From assembly GCF_038024875.1 (NCBI RefSeq), contig NZ_CP136136.1, forward strand, positions 1,302,001 to 1,366,000: a stretch of DNA of 64,000 nt, in the 5' to 3' direction. The notes under the pieces are model-generated. The model was not told where the DNA came from, did not search any database, and was given only the letters and a program-made list of their open reading frames with translations. Position numbers and translations under genes: made by a program. This DNA comes from Gordonia rubripertincta. Its GTDB lineage: Bacteria; Actinomycetota; Actinomycetes; Mycobacteriales; Mycobacteriaceae. Positions 35,766 to 45,699 of the stretch are shown here, piece by piece. Position 1 is the first letter of the stretch, and the number at the start of each line of letters is the position of its first letter.

Positions 35766-36415
35766 GTATGTCACGGGCGATCTCCGCGGTTTCTGACGGG
35801 ATCACGCAGTGAAAGCGGCGACGCCGGCGTCTCGTCGCCCGAACCGGAGAGCGGATCGTGACGGTCGTATCGACTCGGATCCTCCCCGCCAGAACCACAA
35901 CTCTGCTCCCCGGGTCGAGACTGACGCGTCGGTCTTGTGTGTTCTCGCACACTCGGATCGGCCATGTCGAATGACAATCTTCGTCTCCGGAGGCTGTGGA
36001 TCGGCGTGGGATAACAGGGCAAGACCTGTGCACCGACGGTGGACGCCGCGCGAACAACAAGTTTTGTCCACAAACTCTTGGCATTCGGCTCAACGATGCT
36101 CCACCGGTCATGCACACCCGCGCACCCCGTCCGACTGGCCCGATGTGGGGGTTGTCCACAGATTCCACAGTTCCTATTACTGAGATGGATCCCTCTCTAA
36201 AGAGAAATCTTTTGTAAGAAGGACTGTGCACAAACCTCCATCCGCGGGCCCGGCGGGCCCGGCCTCCCGGATGGACTGACTTGGCCCCAACCATCCCGGC
36301 ATCGGCGGTGGCGTTCTACAGTGGGATTCCCGGATGTGGGACGTGATCGACCATGCCGTCGTTTCGGCTCCGGCATGCCGACGATCCGCACGAGAGAGAA
36401 GGGCAACCTCCCAGC
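35766..36415. other. oriC: oriC candidate (dnaA-dnaN intergenic region)
   Basis: 650 bp without a gene between dnaA and dnaN. Perfect TTGTCCACA boxes lie at 36064-36072 and 36152-36160, and a TGTGCACAA (one mismatch, reverse) at 36225-36233; weaker CTGTGGATC (35994-36002) and CTGTGCACC-type sites precede them. An A/T-rich stretch of about 25 bp (36196-36220) between the last two boxes is a plausible unwinding element. The location and box type match mycobacterial oriC. Confidence 0.85.
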
Positions 36416-37585
36416 ATGAAGTTCCGTGTCGCACGTGACGAGTTCGCTGATTCCGTCGCCTGGGTCGCTCGAAGCCTGCCCTCTCGTCCGCCGGTACCGG
36501 TTCTGGGTTGTGTGGTGCTCAACGTCGGCGAGACCGGTCTGACCGTTTCCGGATTCGACTACGAGGTCTCGGCCCAGGAGAACCTGGGTGCCGAGGTCGC
36601 CGAGCCCGGCCAGGTGCTCGTCTCGGGTCGACTCCTCGCAGACATCACCAAGGCCCTGCCCAACAAGCCCGTCGATGTGACCCTCGACGGCGCCCGTGTC
36701 GCCATCACCTGCGGTAGCGCCAAATTCTCCCTGCCGACGATGCCGGTCGAGGACTACCCGCAGCTGCCCGACGTCCCGGCCATCACCGGCACGATCCCGT
36801 CGCAGCTGTTCGCCGAGGCGATCTCCCAGGTCGCCGTCGCGGCCGGCAAGGACGACACCCTGCCGATGCTGACCGGTGTGCGCGTGGAGATCGAGGGCAA
36901 CTCCGTGGTCCTCGCGGCCACCGACCGTTTCCGCCTCGCTGTGCGCGAATTGCAGTGGGAGCCTTCGGACCCCGACACCAAAGGCGCAGTCCTGGTCCCG
37001 GCCAAGACGCTCTCGGAGAGCGCCAAGACCGCCGGCTCGGAGGGCACCGGGGTCGTCTCACTGGCCTTCGGCAGCGGCGCGGCCATCGGATCCGACGGCA
37101 TCCTGGGCATCCTCGGCGAGACCAAGAAGACCACCACCCGACTGCTCGACGCGGAGTTCCCGAAGTTCCGCCAGTTGTTGCCGGCCAGCCACACCGCGGT
37201 CGCCACCATCGACAGCGCCCCGCTGATCGAGGCGATCCGTCGTGTCGCGCTGGTCGCCGAGCGCGGTGCGCAGGTCCGGATGGAGTTCACCGAGGGATCC
37301 GTGCTCCTCACCGCCGGTGGCGACGAGGCGGGCAAGGCCGAGGAAGAGCTGCCCGTGTCGTTCCACGGCGAGCCGCTGACCATCGCGTTCAACCCGGGTT
37401 ACCTGCAGGACGGCCTCTCGGCGATCAACGCCGACAGCGTCGACTTCGGTTTCACCACCCCGAGCCGCCCGGCGGTCCTGCGCCCGGCCAGCGGTGAGGA
37501 TCCGGTTGCCGACGAGTCCGGCGCCTTCGTCGCCCCCGAGAGTGCGTTCAGCTACCTGCTGATGCCGGTCCGCCTGCCGGGCTGA
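36416..37585 (+). CDS. dnaN: DNA polymerase III subunit beta (sliding clamp)
   Basis: A 389-aa three-domain clamp. The start MKFRVARDEFADSVAWVARSLPSRP at ATG 36416 is typical, then ALPNKPVDVTLDGARVAITCGSAKFSLPTMPVEDYPQLP in domain 1-2, ATDRFRLAVRELQW in domain 2 and the C-terminal SAFSYLLMPVRLPG. It holds the replicative polymerase on DNA. The ORF is open further upstream, but that part is oriC-flanking sequence. Confidence 0.97.
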   Translation: MKFRVARDEFADSVAWVARSLPSRPPVPVLGCVVLNVGETGLTVSGFDYEVSAQENLGAEVAEPGQVLVSGRLLADITKALPNKPVDVTLDGARVAITCGSAKFSLPTMPVEDYPQLPDVPAITGTIPSQLFAEAISQVAVAAGKDDTLPMLTGVRVEIEGNSVVLAATDRFRLAVRELQWEPSDPDTKGAVLVPAKTLSESAKTAGSEGTGVVSLAFGSGAAIGSDGILGILGETKKTTTRLLDAEFPKFRQLLPASHTAVATIDSAPLIEAIRRVALVAERGAQVRMEFTEGSVLLTAGGDEAGKAEEELPVSFHGEPLTIAFNPGYLQDGLSAINADSVDFGFTTPSRPAVLRPASGEDPVADESGAFVAPESAFSYLLMPVRLPG

Positions 37586-37622
37586 CAAGCGCCGCGAACC
37601 CAGCCGATCACCGCAACCGACC

Positions 37623-38837
37623 GTGTTCGTTCGTGAGCTGCACCTGAGGGATTTCCGTTCGTGGCAGGCCGTCGACCTCGATCTGCGGCCCGGCCCGACG
37701 GTCTTCACCGGCCGGAACGGCTTCGGCAAGACCAACCTGCTCGAGGCGCTGTTCTACCTGGCGACCCTGCGGTCGCACCGGGTGAGTTCCGATGCGCCGC
37801 TGGTGCATTCCGGATCCCCGTCGGCGCTGGTCACCGCCACCGTCGAGAACGAGGGACGGGAGCTGACCGCGGAACTGCGGATCAACGCCGAAGGTGCCAA
37901 CAAGGCGTCGATCAACCGCAGTCCCGCCCGGCGATCCCGTGATCTGCTCGGGATCCTGCGGACAGTGCTGTTCGCTCCCGAGGACCTCTCGCTCGTCCGC
38001 GGGGATCCCAGCGATCGGCGACGGTTCATCGACGAACTCGTCGCCCAGCGCGGTCCCCGATGGGTGGCGGCCCGGGCCGACTACGACCGGGTGCTGCGAC
38101 AGCGGTCGGCGCTGCTCAAGACCGCGGCCGCCGCGTTGCGGCGTGGCGGTGACCAGGCCGAGTCGGTCATCAGCACGCTTGATGTGTGGGACGGTCAGCT
38201 TGCCGATCTGGGCGGGCAGGTCACCGCGGCACGGCTGCAGGTTCTCGCCGAGCTGGAACCACATTTCACCCGGTCGTATGCGTCGATCGCGCCGCACTCC
38301 CGCCCCGCGACCCTGAGATACCGTCCCGCCGGCGGCGTCGAGTTCGAGACGACGACGGCCGACTCGATCAGCGAGATCCTGGCGGCTCGCCTGAGCGAAT
38401 TGCGCGACAAGGAGATCGATCGCGGCATGTGCCTGGTCGGTCCGCACCGCGACGACATCGACATCGTACTCGGTACCGACGTCGCGAAAGGCTTTGCGTC
38501 GCACGGTGAATCGTGGTCGTTGGCACTGGCGTTGCGGCTCGGATCCGTCGAGTTGACGCGTGCCGAGGGCGTCGAACCGGTCATCATGCTCGACGACGTC
38601 TTCGCCGAACTCGACGCCAAGCGTCGGGAGAAACTGGTGGAGTTCACCGCCGGGGCCGAGCAGTTGCTGATCACCGCGGCCGTCGCCGACGACATCCCGG
38701 GCGAGATCGGCGGCCGGCGGATCTTCGTCGACGTCGTCGAGGACGCGGACGGTCGTCGGTCCACGGTCATCGGAGACGAGTCGGATGCGGCGCCCGGACA
38801 GGTCGAGGAACCGGTGATCGGGGTCTCCGATGAGTGA
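37623..38837 (+). CDS. recF: DNA replication and repair protein RecF
   Basis: A 404-aa SMC-like ATPase for loading recombinase at gaps. It begins MFVRELHLRDFRSWQAVDLDL, has Walker A FTGRNGFGKTNLLEALFYLA near residue 30, the signature GPHRDD near residue 275 and Walker B VIMLDDVFAELDAKRREKL near residue 320. It starts 37 bp after dnaN and overlaps the next gene by 8 bp. Confidence 0.96.
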   Translation: MFVRELHLRDFRSWQAVDLDLRPGPTVFTGRNGFGKTNLLEALFYLATLRSHRVSSDAPLVHSGSPSALVTATVENEGRELTAELRINAEGANKASINRSPARRSRDLLGILRTVLFAPEDLSLVRGDPSDRRRFIDELVAQRGPRWVAARADYDRVLRQRSALLKTAAAALRRGGDQAESVISTLDVWDGQLADLGGQVTAARLQVLAELEPHFTRSYASIAPHSRPATLRYRPAGGVEFETTTADSISEILAARLSELRDKEIDRGMCLVGPHRDDIDIVLGTDVAKGFASHGESWSLALALRLGSVELTRAEGVEPVIMLDDVFAELDAKRREKLVEFTAGAEQLLITAAVADDIPGEIGGRRIFVDVVEDADGRRSTVIGDESDAAPGQVEEPVIGVSDE

Positions 38838-39417
38838 CGAAGCACACTCGTCGCGGCCCGGCGCGGCCGGGGAACCGTCGAACCGACCGATCGAACCGGG
38901 TGAACTCGGCGGATATGAACGCGCCCGCAAGGCTTTGGAGGAGGCGCGCGCCGCGGCGCGGGCGGCCGGGAAGTCGGTGGGACGCGGTCGCGCGTCACCC
39001 GTGCGTCGCACGCCGCGGGGCGCGCAGACCCGGAAGAGATGGTCGGGATCGGGTCCGGATGCGCGGGATCCGCAACCCTTCGGGCGCCTCGTCGGCGGTC
39101 TGGCGAAGGACCGCGGCTGGCAGGAGAAGATCGGCGAGGGCACCCTGTTCGGGATGTGGGACAACATCGTCGGCGCCGACATCGCCGCGCATGCGAAGCC
39201 GATCGAGTTGCGGGACAACGTACTTCACGTCCAGGCCGAGTCCACAGCGTGGGCGACGCAGCTGCGGTACGTGCAGTCGCAGATCCTGGCGAAGATCGCC
39301 GCGGCCGTCGGCGACGGCGTGGTGAAGTCCCTGCGCATCAGCGGACCCAAGGGTCCGTCGTGGCGTAAGGGCGAGCGTCATGTGCGGGGGAGGGGCCCAC
39401 GGGATACGTACGGTTAG
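38830..39417 (+). CDS. dciA: DUF721 (DciA) family replication protein
   Basis: A 195-aa protein. A Pro/Arg/Ala-rich N-terminal half precedes the DUF721 domain (about 85-180): FGRLVGGLAKDRGWQEKIGEGTLFGMWDNIVGADIAAHAKPIELRDNVLHVQAESTAWATQLRYVQSQIL. DciA is a helicase-loading partner of DnaB in bacteria without DnaC, and the M. tuberculosis homologue Rv0004 has the same place between recF and gyrB. The start overlaps the recF end by 8 bp. Confidence 0.93.
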   Translation: MSDEAHSSRPGAAGEPSNRPIEPGELGGYERARKALEEARAAARAAGKSVGRGRASPVRRTPRGAQTRKRWSGSGPDARDPQPFGRLVGGLAKDRGWQEKIGEGTLFGMWDNIVGADIAAHAKPIELRDNVLHVQAESTAWATQLRYVQSQILAKIAAAVGDGVVKSLRISGPKGPSWRKGERHVRGRGPRDTYG

Positions 39418-39763
39418 GCCGGGCCTAGCAGACTCGTCCGCACATTACTAGTCAATGCGCCCCGTGAGCCGATTTTCCTCCCCAAGCCACGATCGAACCG
39501 GGCTAGTCCCAAAAAAATCGATCTGAGGGCCTGTTAGCGGCCCCGGATGCACGTTCCTGGGCGAGTCAGGCAGTACACTGTGAGGTGTTGTCCCGACAGG
39601 GGACCACCGAACGGCAGAACGACCGCCGCCTTCAGGCAACCCGGGAAGTCCCGGGCATACCTGTGTGCGCATCGACCTGCCCGCCCCCTGGTCGAGTAGA
39701 TCGACGGCGGGATCCCGGGTCCCTGGGATTCGCCGATGAGCAGAACAGGAGCGGACGCACCTC
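39418..39763. other. gyrB upstream region
   Basis: 346 bp without a gene. A 13-bp palindrome TAGGCCGGGCCTA (39415-39427) covers the dciA stop, without a T run. TACACT at 39574-39579 is a possible -10 element for gyrB with no convincing -35. Nothing else stands out. Confidence 0.5.
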
Positions 39764-41827
39764 GTGGCCGACACCAACGACACCGGACCCAAGAAGAGCA
39801 AGAAGAAGCCGTCGGAGTACGGCGCCGACTCGATCAACATCCTCGAAGGTCTGGAAGCTGTCCGCAAACGGCCCGGCATGTACATCGGCTCCACCGGTGA
39901 ACGCGGCCTGCATCACCTCATCTGGGAGGTCGTCGACAACTCGGTCGACGAGGCGATGGCCGGCTTCGCGAGCCGCGTCGACGTGACCCTCCTCGAGGAC
40001 GGCGGCGTCCAGGTCGTCGACGACGGTCGTGGCATCCCGACCGGCATGCACCGGACCGGCGTCCCCACCGTCGAGGTCGTCATGACCCAGCTACACGCCG
40101 GCGGCAAGTTCGATTCCGATGCCTACGCGGTGTCGGGCGGTCTGCACGGCGTCGGCATCTCGGTCGTCAACGCGCTGTCGACCAAGGTCGAGCTCGAGAT
40201 CGAGAACGACGGCTTCCACTGGGAGCAGACCTACTCCTACGCCAAGCCCGGTCCCCTGGAGAAGGGCGACGCCACGCGTAAGACCGGTACGACGGTGCGG
40301 TTCTGGCCGGACCCGGACATCTTCACCGAGACCACCCGGTTCAACGCCGAGACCGTGGCTCGTCGTCTGCAGGAGATGGCCTTCCTCAACAAGGGCCTGA
40401 CCATCACGCTGACCGATCAGCGGCCCCAGGCCGTCGAGCCGCCGGGCGACGCCAACGGCGACGAGGACGCACCCGCGACCGATGTCGCCGAGGCCGTGCA
40501 GACGGAGACCGAGAAGGCCGCGGCCGCGACGAAGCCGAAAACCCGGACGTACCACTACCCGGACGGGCTCGTCGACTACATCAAGCACCTCAACCGCACC
40601 AAGCAGTCGATCCACAACACCGTCATCGGGTTCAGCGCCAAGGGCGAGGGCCACGAGGTCGAGATCGCGATGCAGTGGAACGCGGGCTACTCGGAGTCGG
40701 TGCACACCTTCGCCAACACGATCAACACCCACGAGGGCGGAACACACGAAGAGGGTTTCCGCGCGGCGCTGACCAGCACGGTCAACAAGTACGCCCTCGA
40801 GAAGAAGCTCATCAAGGAGAAGGACGGCAAGCTCACCGGCGACGACATCCGCGAGGGTCTCGCCGCGGTGATCTCGGCCAAGGTCTCCGACCCACAGTTC
40901 GAGGGCCAGACGAAGACCAAGCTCGGCAACACCGAGATCAAGGGCTTCGTCCAGCGCACCTGCAACGAGCACCTCGGTCACTGGTTCGAGGCGAATCCCG
41001 CCGAGGCCAAGATCATCGTCAAGAAGGCCGCCGACTCCGCCCAGGCCCGCATGGCCGCGCGTCGTGCGCGAGAGATGGTGCGCCGCAAGACCGCAACCGA
41101 CATCGGTGGTCTCCCCGGCAAGCTCGCCGACTGCCGCAGCAACGACCCCACCAAGTGTGAGGTCTACATCGTGGAGGGCGACTCGGCCGGTGGCAGCGCC
41201 AAGTCCGGTCGCGACTCGATGTACCAGGCGATCCTCCCGTTGCGCGGCAAGATCATCAACGTCGAGAAGGCCCGCATCGACCGCGTCCTCAAGAACGCCG
41301 AGGTCCAGTCGATCATCACCGCCTTCGGCACCGGTATCCACGACGAATTCGACATCGCCAAGCTGCGCTATCACAAGATCGTGCTGATGGCCGACGCCGA
41401 CGTGGACGGCCAGCACATCTCGACGCTGCTGCTGACGCTGTTGTTCCGCTTCATGCGCCCGCTCATCGAGCACGGTCACGTGTTCCTCGCGCAGCCACCG
41501 CTGTACAAGCTCAAGTGGCAGAAGTCCGCTCCGGAGTTCGCCTACTCCGACCGCGAGCGCGACGGACTGCTCGAGGCGGGTCGCGCGGCCGGCAAGAAGA
41601 TCAACACCGACGACGGCATCCAGCGCTACAAGGGTCTCGGTGAGATGAACGCCAAGGAACTGTGGGAGACCACCATGGATCCGGCGGTGCGTGTCCTGCG
41701 CCAGGTGACGCTCGACGACGCCGCGGCGGCCGACGAACTGTTCTCCATCCTCATGGGTGAGGACGTCGCCGCACGTCGAAGCTTCATCGCCCGTAACGCG
41801 AAAGACGTTCGCTTCCTTGATGTCTGA
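39764..41827 (+). CDS. gyrB: DNA gyrase subunit B
   Basis: A 687-aa ATPase subunit of DNA gyrase. The GHKL ATPase domain has IWEVVDNSVDEAMAGF near residue 53 and GGLHGVGISVVNALS near residue 125; the transducer and TOPRIM domains follow with YIVEGDSAGGSAKSGRD near residue 470 (EGDSA) and LMADADVDGQHISTLLLTLLFRF, and the C-terminus has QRYKGLGEMNAKELWETTMDP. An acidic/Lys-rich insertion near residues 225-265 is the main variable part. The GTG start lies 44 bp before gyrA's leader-side gap partner. Confidence 0.97.
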   Translation: MADTNDTGPKKSKKKPSEYGADSINILEGLEAVRKRPGMYIGSTGERGLHHLIWEVVDNSVDEAMAGFASRVDVTLLEDGGVQVVDDGRGIPTGMHRTGVPTVEVVMTQLHAGGKFDSDAYAVSGGLHGVGISVVNALSTKVELEIENDGFHWEQTYSYAKPGPLEKGDATRKTGTTVRFWPDPDIFTETTRFNAETVARRLQEMAFLNKGLTITLTDQRPQAVEPPGDANGDEDAPATDVAEAVQTETEKAAAATKPKTRTYHYPDGLVDYIKHLNRTKQSIHNTVIGFSAKGEGHEVEIAMQWNAGYSESVHTFANTINTHEGGTHEEGFRAALTSTVNKYALEKKLIKEKDGKLTGDDIREGLAAVISAKVSDPQFEGQTKTKLGNTEIKGFVQRTCNEHLGHWFEANPAEAKIIVKKAADSAQARMAARRAREMVRRKTATDIGGLPGKLADCRSNDPTKCEVYIVEGDSAGGSAKSGRDSMYQAILPLRGKIINVEKARIDRVLKNAEVQSIITAFGTGIHDEFDIAKLRYHKIVLMADADVDGQHISTLLLTLLFRFMRPLIEHGHVFLAQPPLYKLKWQKSAPEFAYSDRERDGLLEAGRAAGKKINTDDGIQRYKGLGEMNAKELWETTMDPAVRVLRQVTLDDAAAADELFSILMGEDVAARRSFIARNAKDVRFLDV

Positions 41828-41871
41828 TCACGGGTCGACGGAATTCGCAGTGATCGGAGAAAGAATCCACA

Positions 41872-44361
41872 ATGACTGACACCACCCTGCCGCCCGCCGG
41901 CGGTGAAGGCGACCGCATCGAACCTGTCGATCTCGGCCAGGAGATGCAGAAGAGCTACATCGATTACGCGATGAGCGTGATCGTGGGCCGTGCGCTCCCC
42001 GAGGTGCGCGACGGCCTGAAGCCGGTGCACCGACGGCTCCTGTACGCATCCTTCGACGCCGGTTTCCGCCCCGACCGCAGCTACGTCAAGTCGGCGAAAC
42101 CCGTTGCGGAGACGATGGGTAACTACCATCCGCACGGCGACACCGCGATCTACGACGCCCTGGTGCGTCTCGCGCAGCCGTGGTCGATGCGGTACCCCCT
42201 CATCGACGGCCAGGGCAACTTCGGCTCCCGCGGTAACGACGGCGCGGCCGCCATGCGTTACACCGAGGCGCGCCTGACGCCGCTCGCGATGGAGATGCTG
42301 CGCGACATCGGCGAGGAGACAGTCGATTTCACGCCGAACTACGACGGCAAGACCCAGGAGCCGACGGTTCTGCCCGCGCGGATCCCGAACCTCCTGATCA
42401 ACGGATCCGGCGGTATCGCCGTCGGTATGGCCACCAACATGCCGCCGCACAACCTCAACGAGGTTGCCGACGCGGTGTTCTGGGCGCTCGAGCACCACGA
42501 CGCCGACGACGAGACCACTCTCGCGGCCTGCATGGAGTGCATCAAGGGACCCGACTTCCCCACGGCCGGACTGATCGTCGGCAGCCAGGGGATCAGGGAC
42601 GCCTACACCACCGGCCGCGGCAGCATCCGCATGCGCAGCGTCGTCGACATCGAGGAGAACAAGGGGACCACCACACTGGTGGTCACCGAGTTGCCCTACC
42701 AGGTCAACCCGGACAACCTGATCCAGTCGATCGCCGAGCAGGTCAACGAAGGAAAGCTCAAGGGCATCAGCCGGATCGAGGACCAGTCCTCGGACCGCGT
42801 CGGTATGCGCATCGTCGTCACGCTGCGTCGTGACGCGGTGGCCAAGGTCGTGCTGAACAACCTGTACAAGCACAGCCAGCTGCAGACCAGCTTCGGTGCC
42901 AACATGCTGTCCATCGTCGACGGCGTGCCCCGCACCCTGCGTCTCGACCAGATGATCCGCTACTACGTGGCGCATCAGATCGACGTGATCGTGCGTCGCA
43001 CCCGGTACCGGTTGCGCAAGGCCGAGGAACGCGCTCATATCCTGCGCGGTCTGGTGAAAGCCCTTGACGCACTTGACGAAGTGATCGCCTTGATCCGCCG
43101 GTCGGCCAACACCGACACCGCGCGCACGGGCCTCATCGAGCTGCTCGACATCGACGAGATCCAGGCCGACGCCATCCTGGCGATGCAGCTGCGTCGCCTG
43201 TCGGCATTGGAACGTCAGAAGATCGTCGACGAACTCGCCGAGATCGAGCTCGAGATCGCCGATTACAAGGACATCCTCGACAAGCCGGAGCGCCAGCGCG
43301 CCATCGTGCGGGACGAGCTCAAGGAGGTCGTGGAGAAGTACGGCGACGAGCGTCGTACCAAGATCATCGCGGCCGACGGCGACGTCAGCGACGAGGACCT
43401 GATCGCCCGCGAGGACGTCGTCGTCACGATCACCGAGACCGGCTACGCCAAGCGCACCAAGACCGACCTCTACCGCAGCCAGCGTCGCGGCGGCAAGGGC
43501 GTTCAGGGTGCAGGTCTCAAGCAGGACGACATCGTCAAGCACTTCTTCGTCTGCTCGACCCACGACTGGATCCTGTTCTTCACCACCAAGGGTCGGGTGT
43601 ACCGGGCGAAGGCCTATGAACTGCCCGAGGCCAACCGCACCGCGCGTGGCCAGCACGTCGCCAACCTCCTGGCCTTCCAGCCGGAGGAGCGCATCGCGCA
43701 GGTCATCCAGCTCAAAACCTACGAGGACGCGCCGTACCTGGTGCTCGCCACCCGGAACGGCCTGGTGAAGAAGTCCAAGCTCGTCGACTTCGACTCCAAC
43801 CGCTCCGGCGGTATCGCCGCGATCAACCTGCGCGGCGAGGACGAACTGGTCGGTGCGCAGCTGTGCTCCTCCGACGACGATCTGCTGCTCGTCTCGCAGA
43901 AGGGCCAGTCGATCCGGTTCCACGCCGACGACGAGACCCTCCGCCCGATGGGCCGGCAGACCTCGGGTGTCCAGGGCATGCGGTTCAACGCCGACGACAC
44001 CCTGTTGTCGCTCAACGTGGTTCGTGATGACACCTACCTGCTCGTCGCGACGTCGGGTGGCTACGCCAAGCGCACCGGCATGGACGACTACCCGGTCCAG
44101 GGTCGCGGCGGCAAGGGCGTGCTCACCATCGCCCACGATCGCCGGCGCGGTGAACTCATCGGCGCGCTCATCGTCGACGACGACTCGGAGCTGTACGCGA
44201 TCACCTCGGGCGGCGGTGTCATCCGTACCGCGGCCAAGCAGGTCCGCAAGGCAGGGCGTCAGACCAAGGGTGTGCGTCTGATGAACCTCGACGAGGGGAC
44301 CACCGTCATCGCGATCGCCCGCAACGCCGACGAGCCGGAGGAGACGGACGCCTCGGAGTAG
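41872..44361 (+). CDS. gyrA: DNA gyrase subunit A
   Basis: An 829-aa breakage-reunion subunit. The catalytic Tyr lies in AAAMRYTEARL near residue 130. The quinolone-resistance region reads GNYHPHGDTAIYDALVRLAQPWS, with Thr and Ala at the Mtb Ala90/Ser91 positions, and Asp kept at the Mtb Asp94 position. The C-terminal part has the DNA-wrapping beta-pinwheel including RSQRRGGKGVQGAG (GyrA box). It follows gyrB after 44 bp. Confidence 0.97.
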   Translation: MTDTTLPPAGGEGDRIEPVDLGQEMQKSYIDYAMSVIVGRALPEVRDGLKPVHRRLLYASFDAGFRPDRSYVKSAKPVAETMGNYHPHGDTAIYDALVRLAQPWSMRYPLIDGQGNFGSRGNDGAAAMRYTEARLTPLAMEMLRDIGEETVDFTPNYDGKTQEPTVLPARIPNLLINGSGGIAVGMATNMPPHNLNEVADAVFWALEHHDADDETTLAACMECIKGPDFPTAGLIVGSQGIRDAYTTGRGSIRMRSVVDIEENKGTTTLVVTELPYQVNPDNLIQSIAEQVNEGKLKGISRIEDQSSDRVGMRIVVTLRRDAVAKVVLNNLYKHSQLQTSFGANMLSIVDGVPRTLRLDQMIRYYVAHQIDVIVRRTRYRLRKAEERAHILRGLVKALDALDEVIALIRRSANTDTARTGLIELLDIDEIQADAILAMQLRRLSALERQKIVDELAEIELEIADYKDILDKPERQRAIVRDELKEVVEKYGDERRTKIIAADGDVSDEDLIAREDVVVTITETGYAKRTKTDLYRSQRRGGKGVQGAGLKQDDIVKHFFVCSTHDWILFFTTKGRVYRAKAYELPEANRTARGQHVANLLAFQPEERIAQVIQLKTYEDAPYLVLATRNGLVKKSKLVDFDSNRSGGIAAINLRGEDELVGAQLCSSDDDLLLVSQKGQSIRFHADDETLRPMGRQTSGVQGMRFNADDTLLSLNVVRDDTYLLVATSGGYAKRTGMDDYPVQGRGGKGVLTIAHDRRRGELIGALIVDDDSELYAITSGGGVIRTAAKQVRKAGRQTKGVRLMNLDEGTTVIAIARNADEPEETDASE

Positions 44362-44464
44362 GCGTTAGGGTTGAGAACACGTGCAGCCGAGGAGTCGGTG
44401 GCGGTAGAAAGTGACCCGACGCGTCGATGTCCGTCGGCAGTGACGCCAGAGTGAGGGATTGCCT

Positions 44465-45361
44465 GTGAGCACACCGAACGAGCCGAACCAGGAGCAGAAC
44501 GGGCGCCCGTCCGGGAACCCGTCCGGTCCCGGTACGGGGACACCGACCGGTGGGCTGGTGCCGCCGTGGCAGCGCGGACCGGGTGAGGATTCCCCCGGTT
44601 CCGCACCGACCGAGGCGTTCGGGCGTGAGGACGACTCGCGCTCGAACGCGCAGGGCAATCCCGGCGGTCCGCCGCCTGAGTCCAGGGGCGGCCCGCCGCC
44701 GCGGGGCGTCGTGACCAACAGCGGCACTGCTGCCGCCAGCATGAGCGGCCAGCAGGCGCCCGTCACCAAGCTCGACAGTCCGCGTCGGCCGGGTTCGTCC
44801 GTCGCGACCGAGGAGCCCGGCTTCGTCGAGTCGCCGACGAGCACCATCGACCGCGACAACCTGCCCGGCCAGGATCTGCCCGATCTGGATCGGATCCACC
44901 ACACGGCCGATCTGACGAAGCGTCCTTCGGAGGCTCCGGCTGCCGGGGCACCGTCGCGGGTCCCGCCGCGGTCGGCACCGCGTCAGGTCGGGTCGGGTTC
45001 GGCGTTGCGGGCCGCGGTGCAGCTGCGTCGGATCGATCCGTGGGCGACGTTCAAGATCGCCGCGGTGCTGTCGTTCGTCGGGTTCTTCATCTGGATGATC
45101 GCGGTCGCCGTGCTGTACCTGATCTTCGACGGCATGGGCATCTGGGATCAGGTGAACAACAGCTTCGGAACGCTCGTGGCGGACGAATCGAGCACCGCGG
45201 GGGATGTCATCGGGGCGGGCACCGTTTTCGGCGTGGCAGCGCTTCTGGGGGCCGTCAACGCCATCCTGCTGACGGCGCTCGCGACGGTCGGCAGCTACAT
45301 CTACAACATCTGTGCCGACCTCGTCGGCGGTGCCGAGGTGACACTCGCGGACCTCGACTGA
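44465..45361 (+). CDS. DUF3566 membrane protein (Rv0007-like)
   Basis: A 298-aa protein. About 190 residues of Pro/Gly/Ser-rich, probably disordered sequence precede a DUF3566 domain (RAAVQLRRIDPWATFKIAAVLSFVGFFIWMIAVAVLYLIFDGMGIWDQVN..) with two membrane helices. The gene follows gyrA and precedes tRNA-Ile as Rv0007 does. GTG 44465 has GAGGGA 8 bp upstream. Function unknown; membrane location is clear. Confidence 0.9.
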   Translation: MSTPNEPNQEQNGRPSGNPSGPGTGTPTGGLVPPWQRGPGEDSPGSAPTEAFGREDDSRSNAQGNPGGPPPESRGGPPPRGVVTNSGTAAASMSGQQAPVTKLDSPRRPGSSVATEEPGFVESPTSTIDRDNLPGQDLPDLDRIHHTADLTKRPSEAPAAGAPSRVPPRSAPRQVGSGSALRAAVQLRRIDPWATFKIAAVLSFVGFFIWMIAVAVLYLIFDGMGIWDQVNNSFGTLVADESSTAGDVIGAGTVFGVAALLGAVNAILLTALATVGSYIYNICADLVGGAEVTLADLD

Positions 45362-45428
45362 ATCGAGCCGCTGACCAGCCGTTTTGGTCGGTAGGGGATC
45401 CGTCGGGTAACCTCACTTCTCGGTTCAA

Positions 45429-45502
45429 GGGCCTATAGCTCAGGCGGTTAGAGCGCTTCGCTGATAACGAAGAGGTCGGAGGTTCAAGTCCTCCTAGGCC
45501 CA
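45429..45502 (+). tRNA. tRNA-Ile (GAT)
   Basis: Cloverleaf from GGGCCTA to TAGGCCC plus discriminator A. Anticodon GAT at 45463-45465 in CTGATAA; T-loop GGTTCAAGTCC is canonical. No CCA is encoded. Position before tRNA-Ala is as in M. tuberculosis. Confidence 0.97.
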
Positions 45503-45562
45503 CTGCGACGGAAGTTTTCGGACTCCCGGTATCGCATCCCGTCGACCGATTCCGGTCGGCAC

Positions 45563-45638
45563 GGGGCCTTAGCTCAGTTGGTAGAGCGCTGCCTTTGCAA
45601 GGCAGATGTCAGGAGTTCGAATCTCCTAGGCTCCACCA
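45563..45638 (+). tRNA. tRNA-Ala (TGC)
   Basis: Acceptor GGGGCCT pairs with AGGCTCC with one G-U. The anticodon TGC (45596-45598) sits in CTTTGCAAG, and the T-loop is GTTCGAATC. CCA appears to be encoded at 45636-45638. Confidence 0.97.
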
Positions 45639-45651
45639 CTGCACGAACCGC

Positions 45652-45687
45652 AACGCACCACCGGACCCCGGTGGTGCGTTTTGCTTT
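45652..45687 (+). terminator. terminator after the tRNA pair
   Basis: Perfect 13-bp stem AACGCACCACCGG (45652-45664) with CCGGTGGTGCGTT (45668-45680), a 3-nt loop, then TTGCTTT. It ends transcription of the two tRNAs. Confidence 0.88.
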
Positions 45688-45699
45688 CCGCGCACACTT

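Noticed and set aside
42100..42170. Possible quinolone-resistance substitution in GyrA (GDTAIYD)
   Set aside because: Thr at this position is within natural variation (Ser, Thr or Ala in wild-type bacteria) and the key Asp is intact.
41626..44136. 836-aa open frame antisense to gyrA
   Set aside because: It is the mirror of gyrA in a very GC-rich genome, rich in Asp/Val/Leu/Gly, with no domain; gyrA itself is fully conserved on the other strand.
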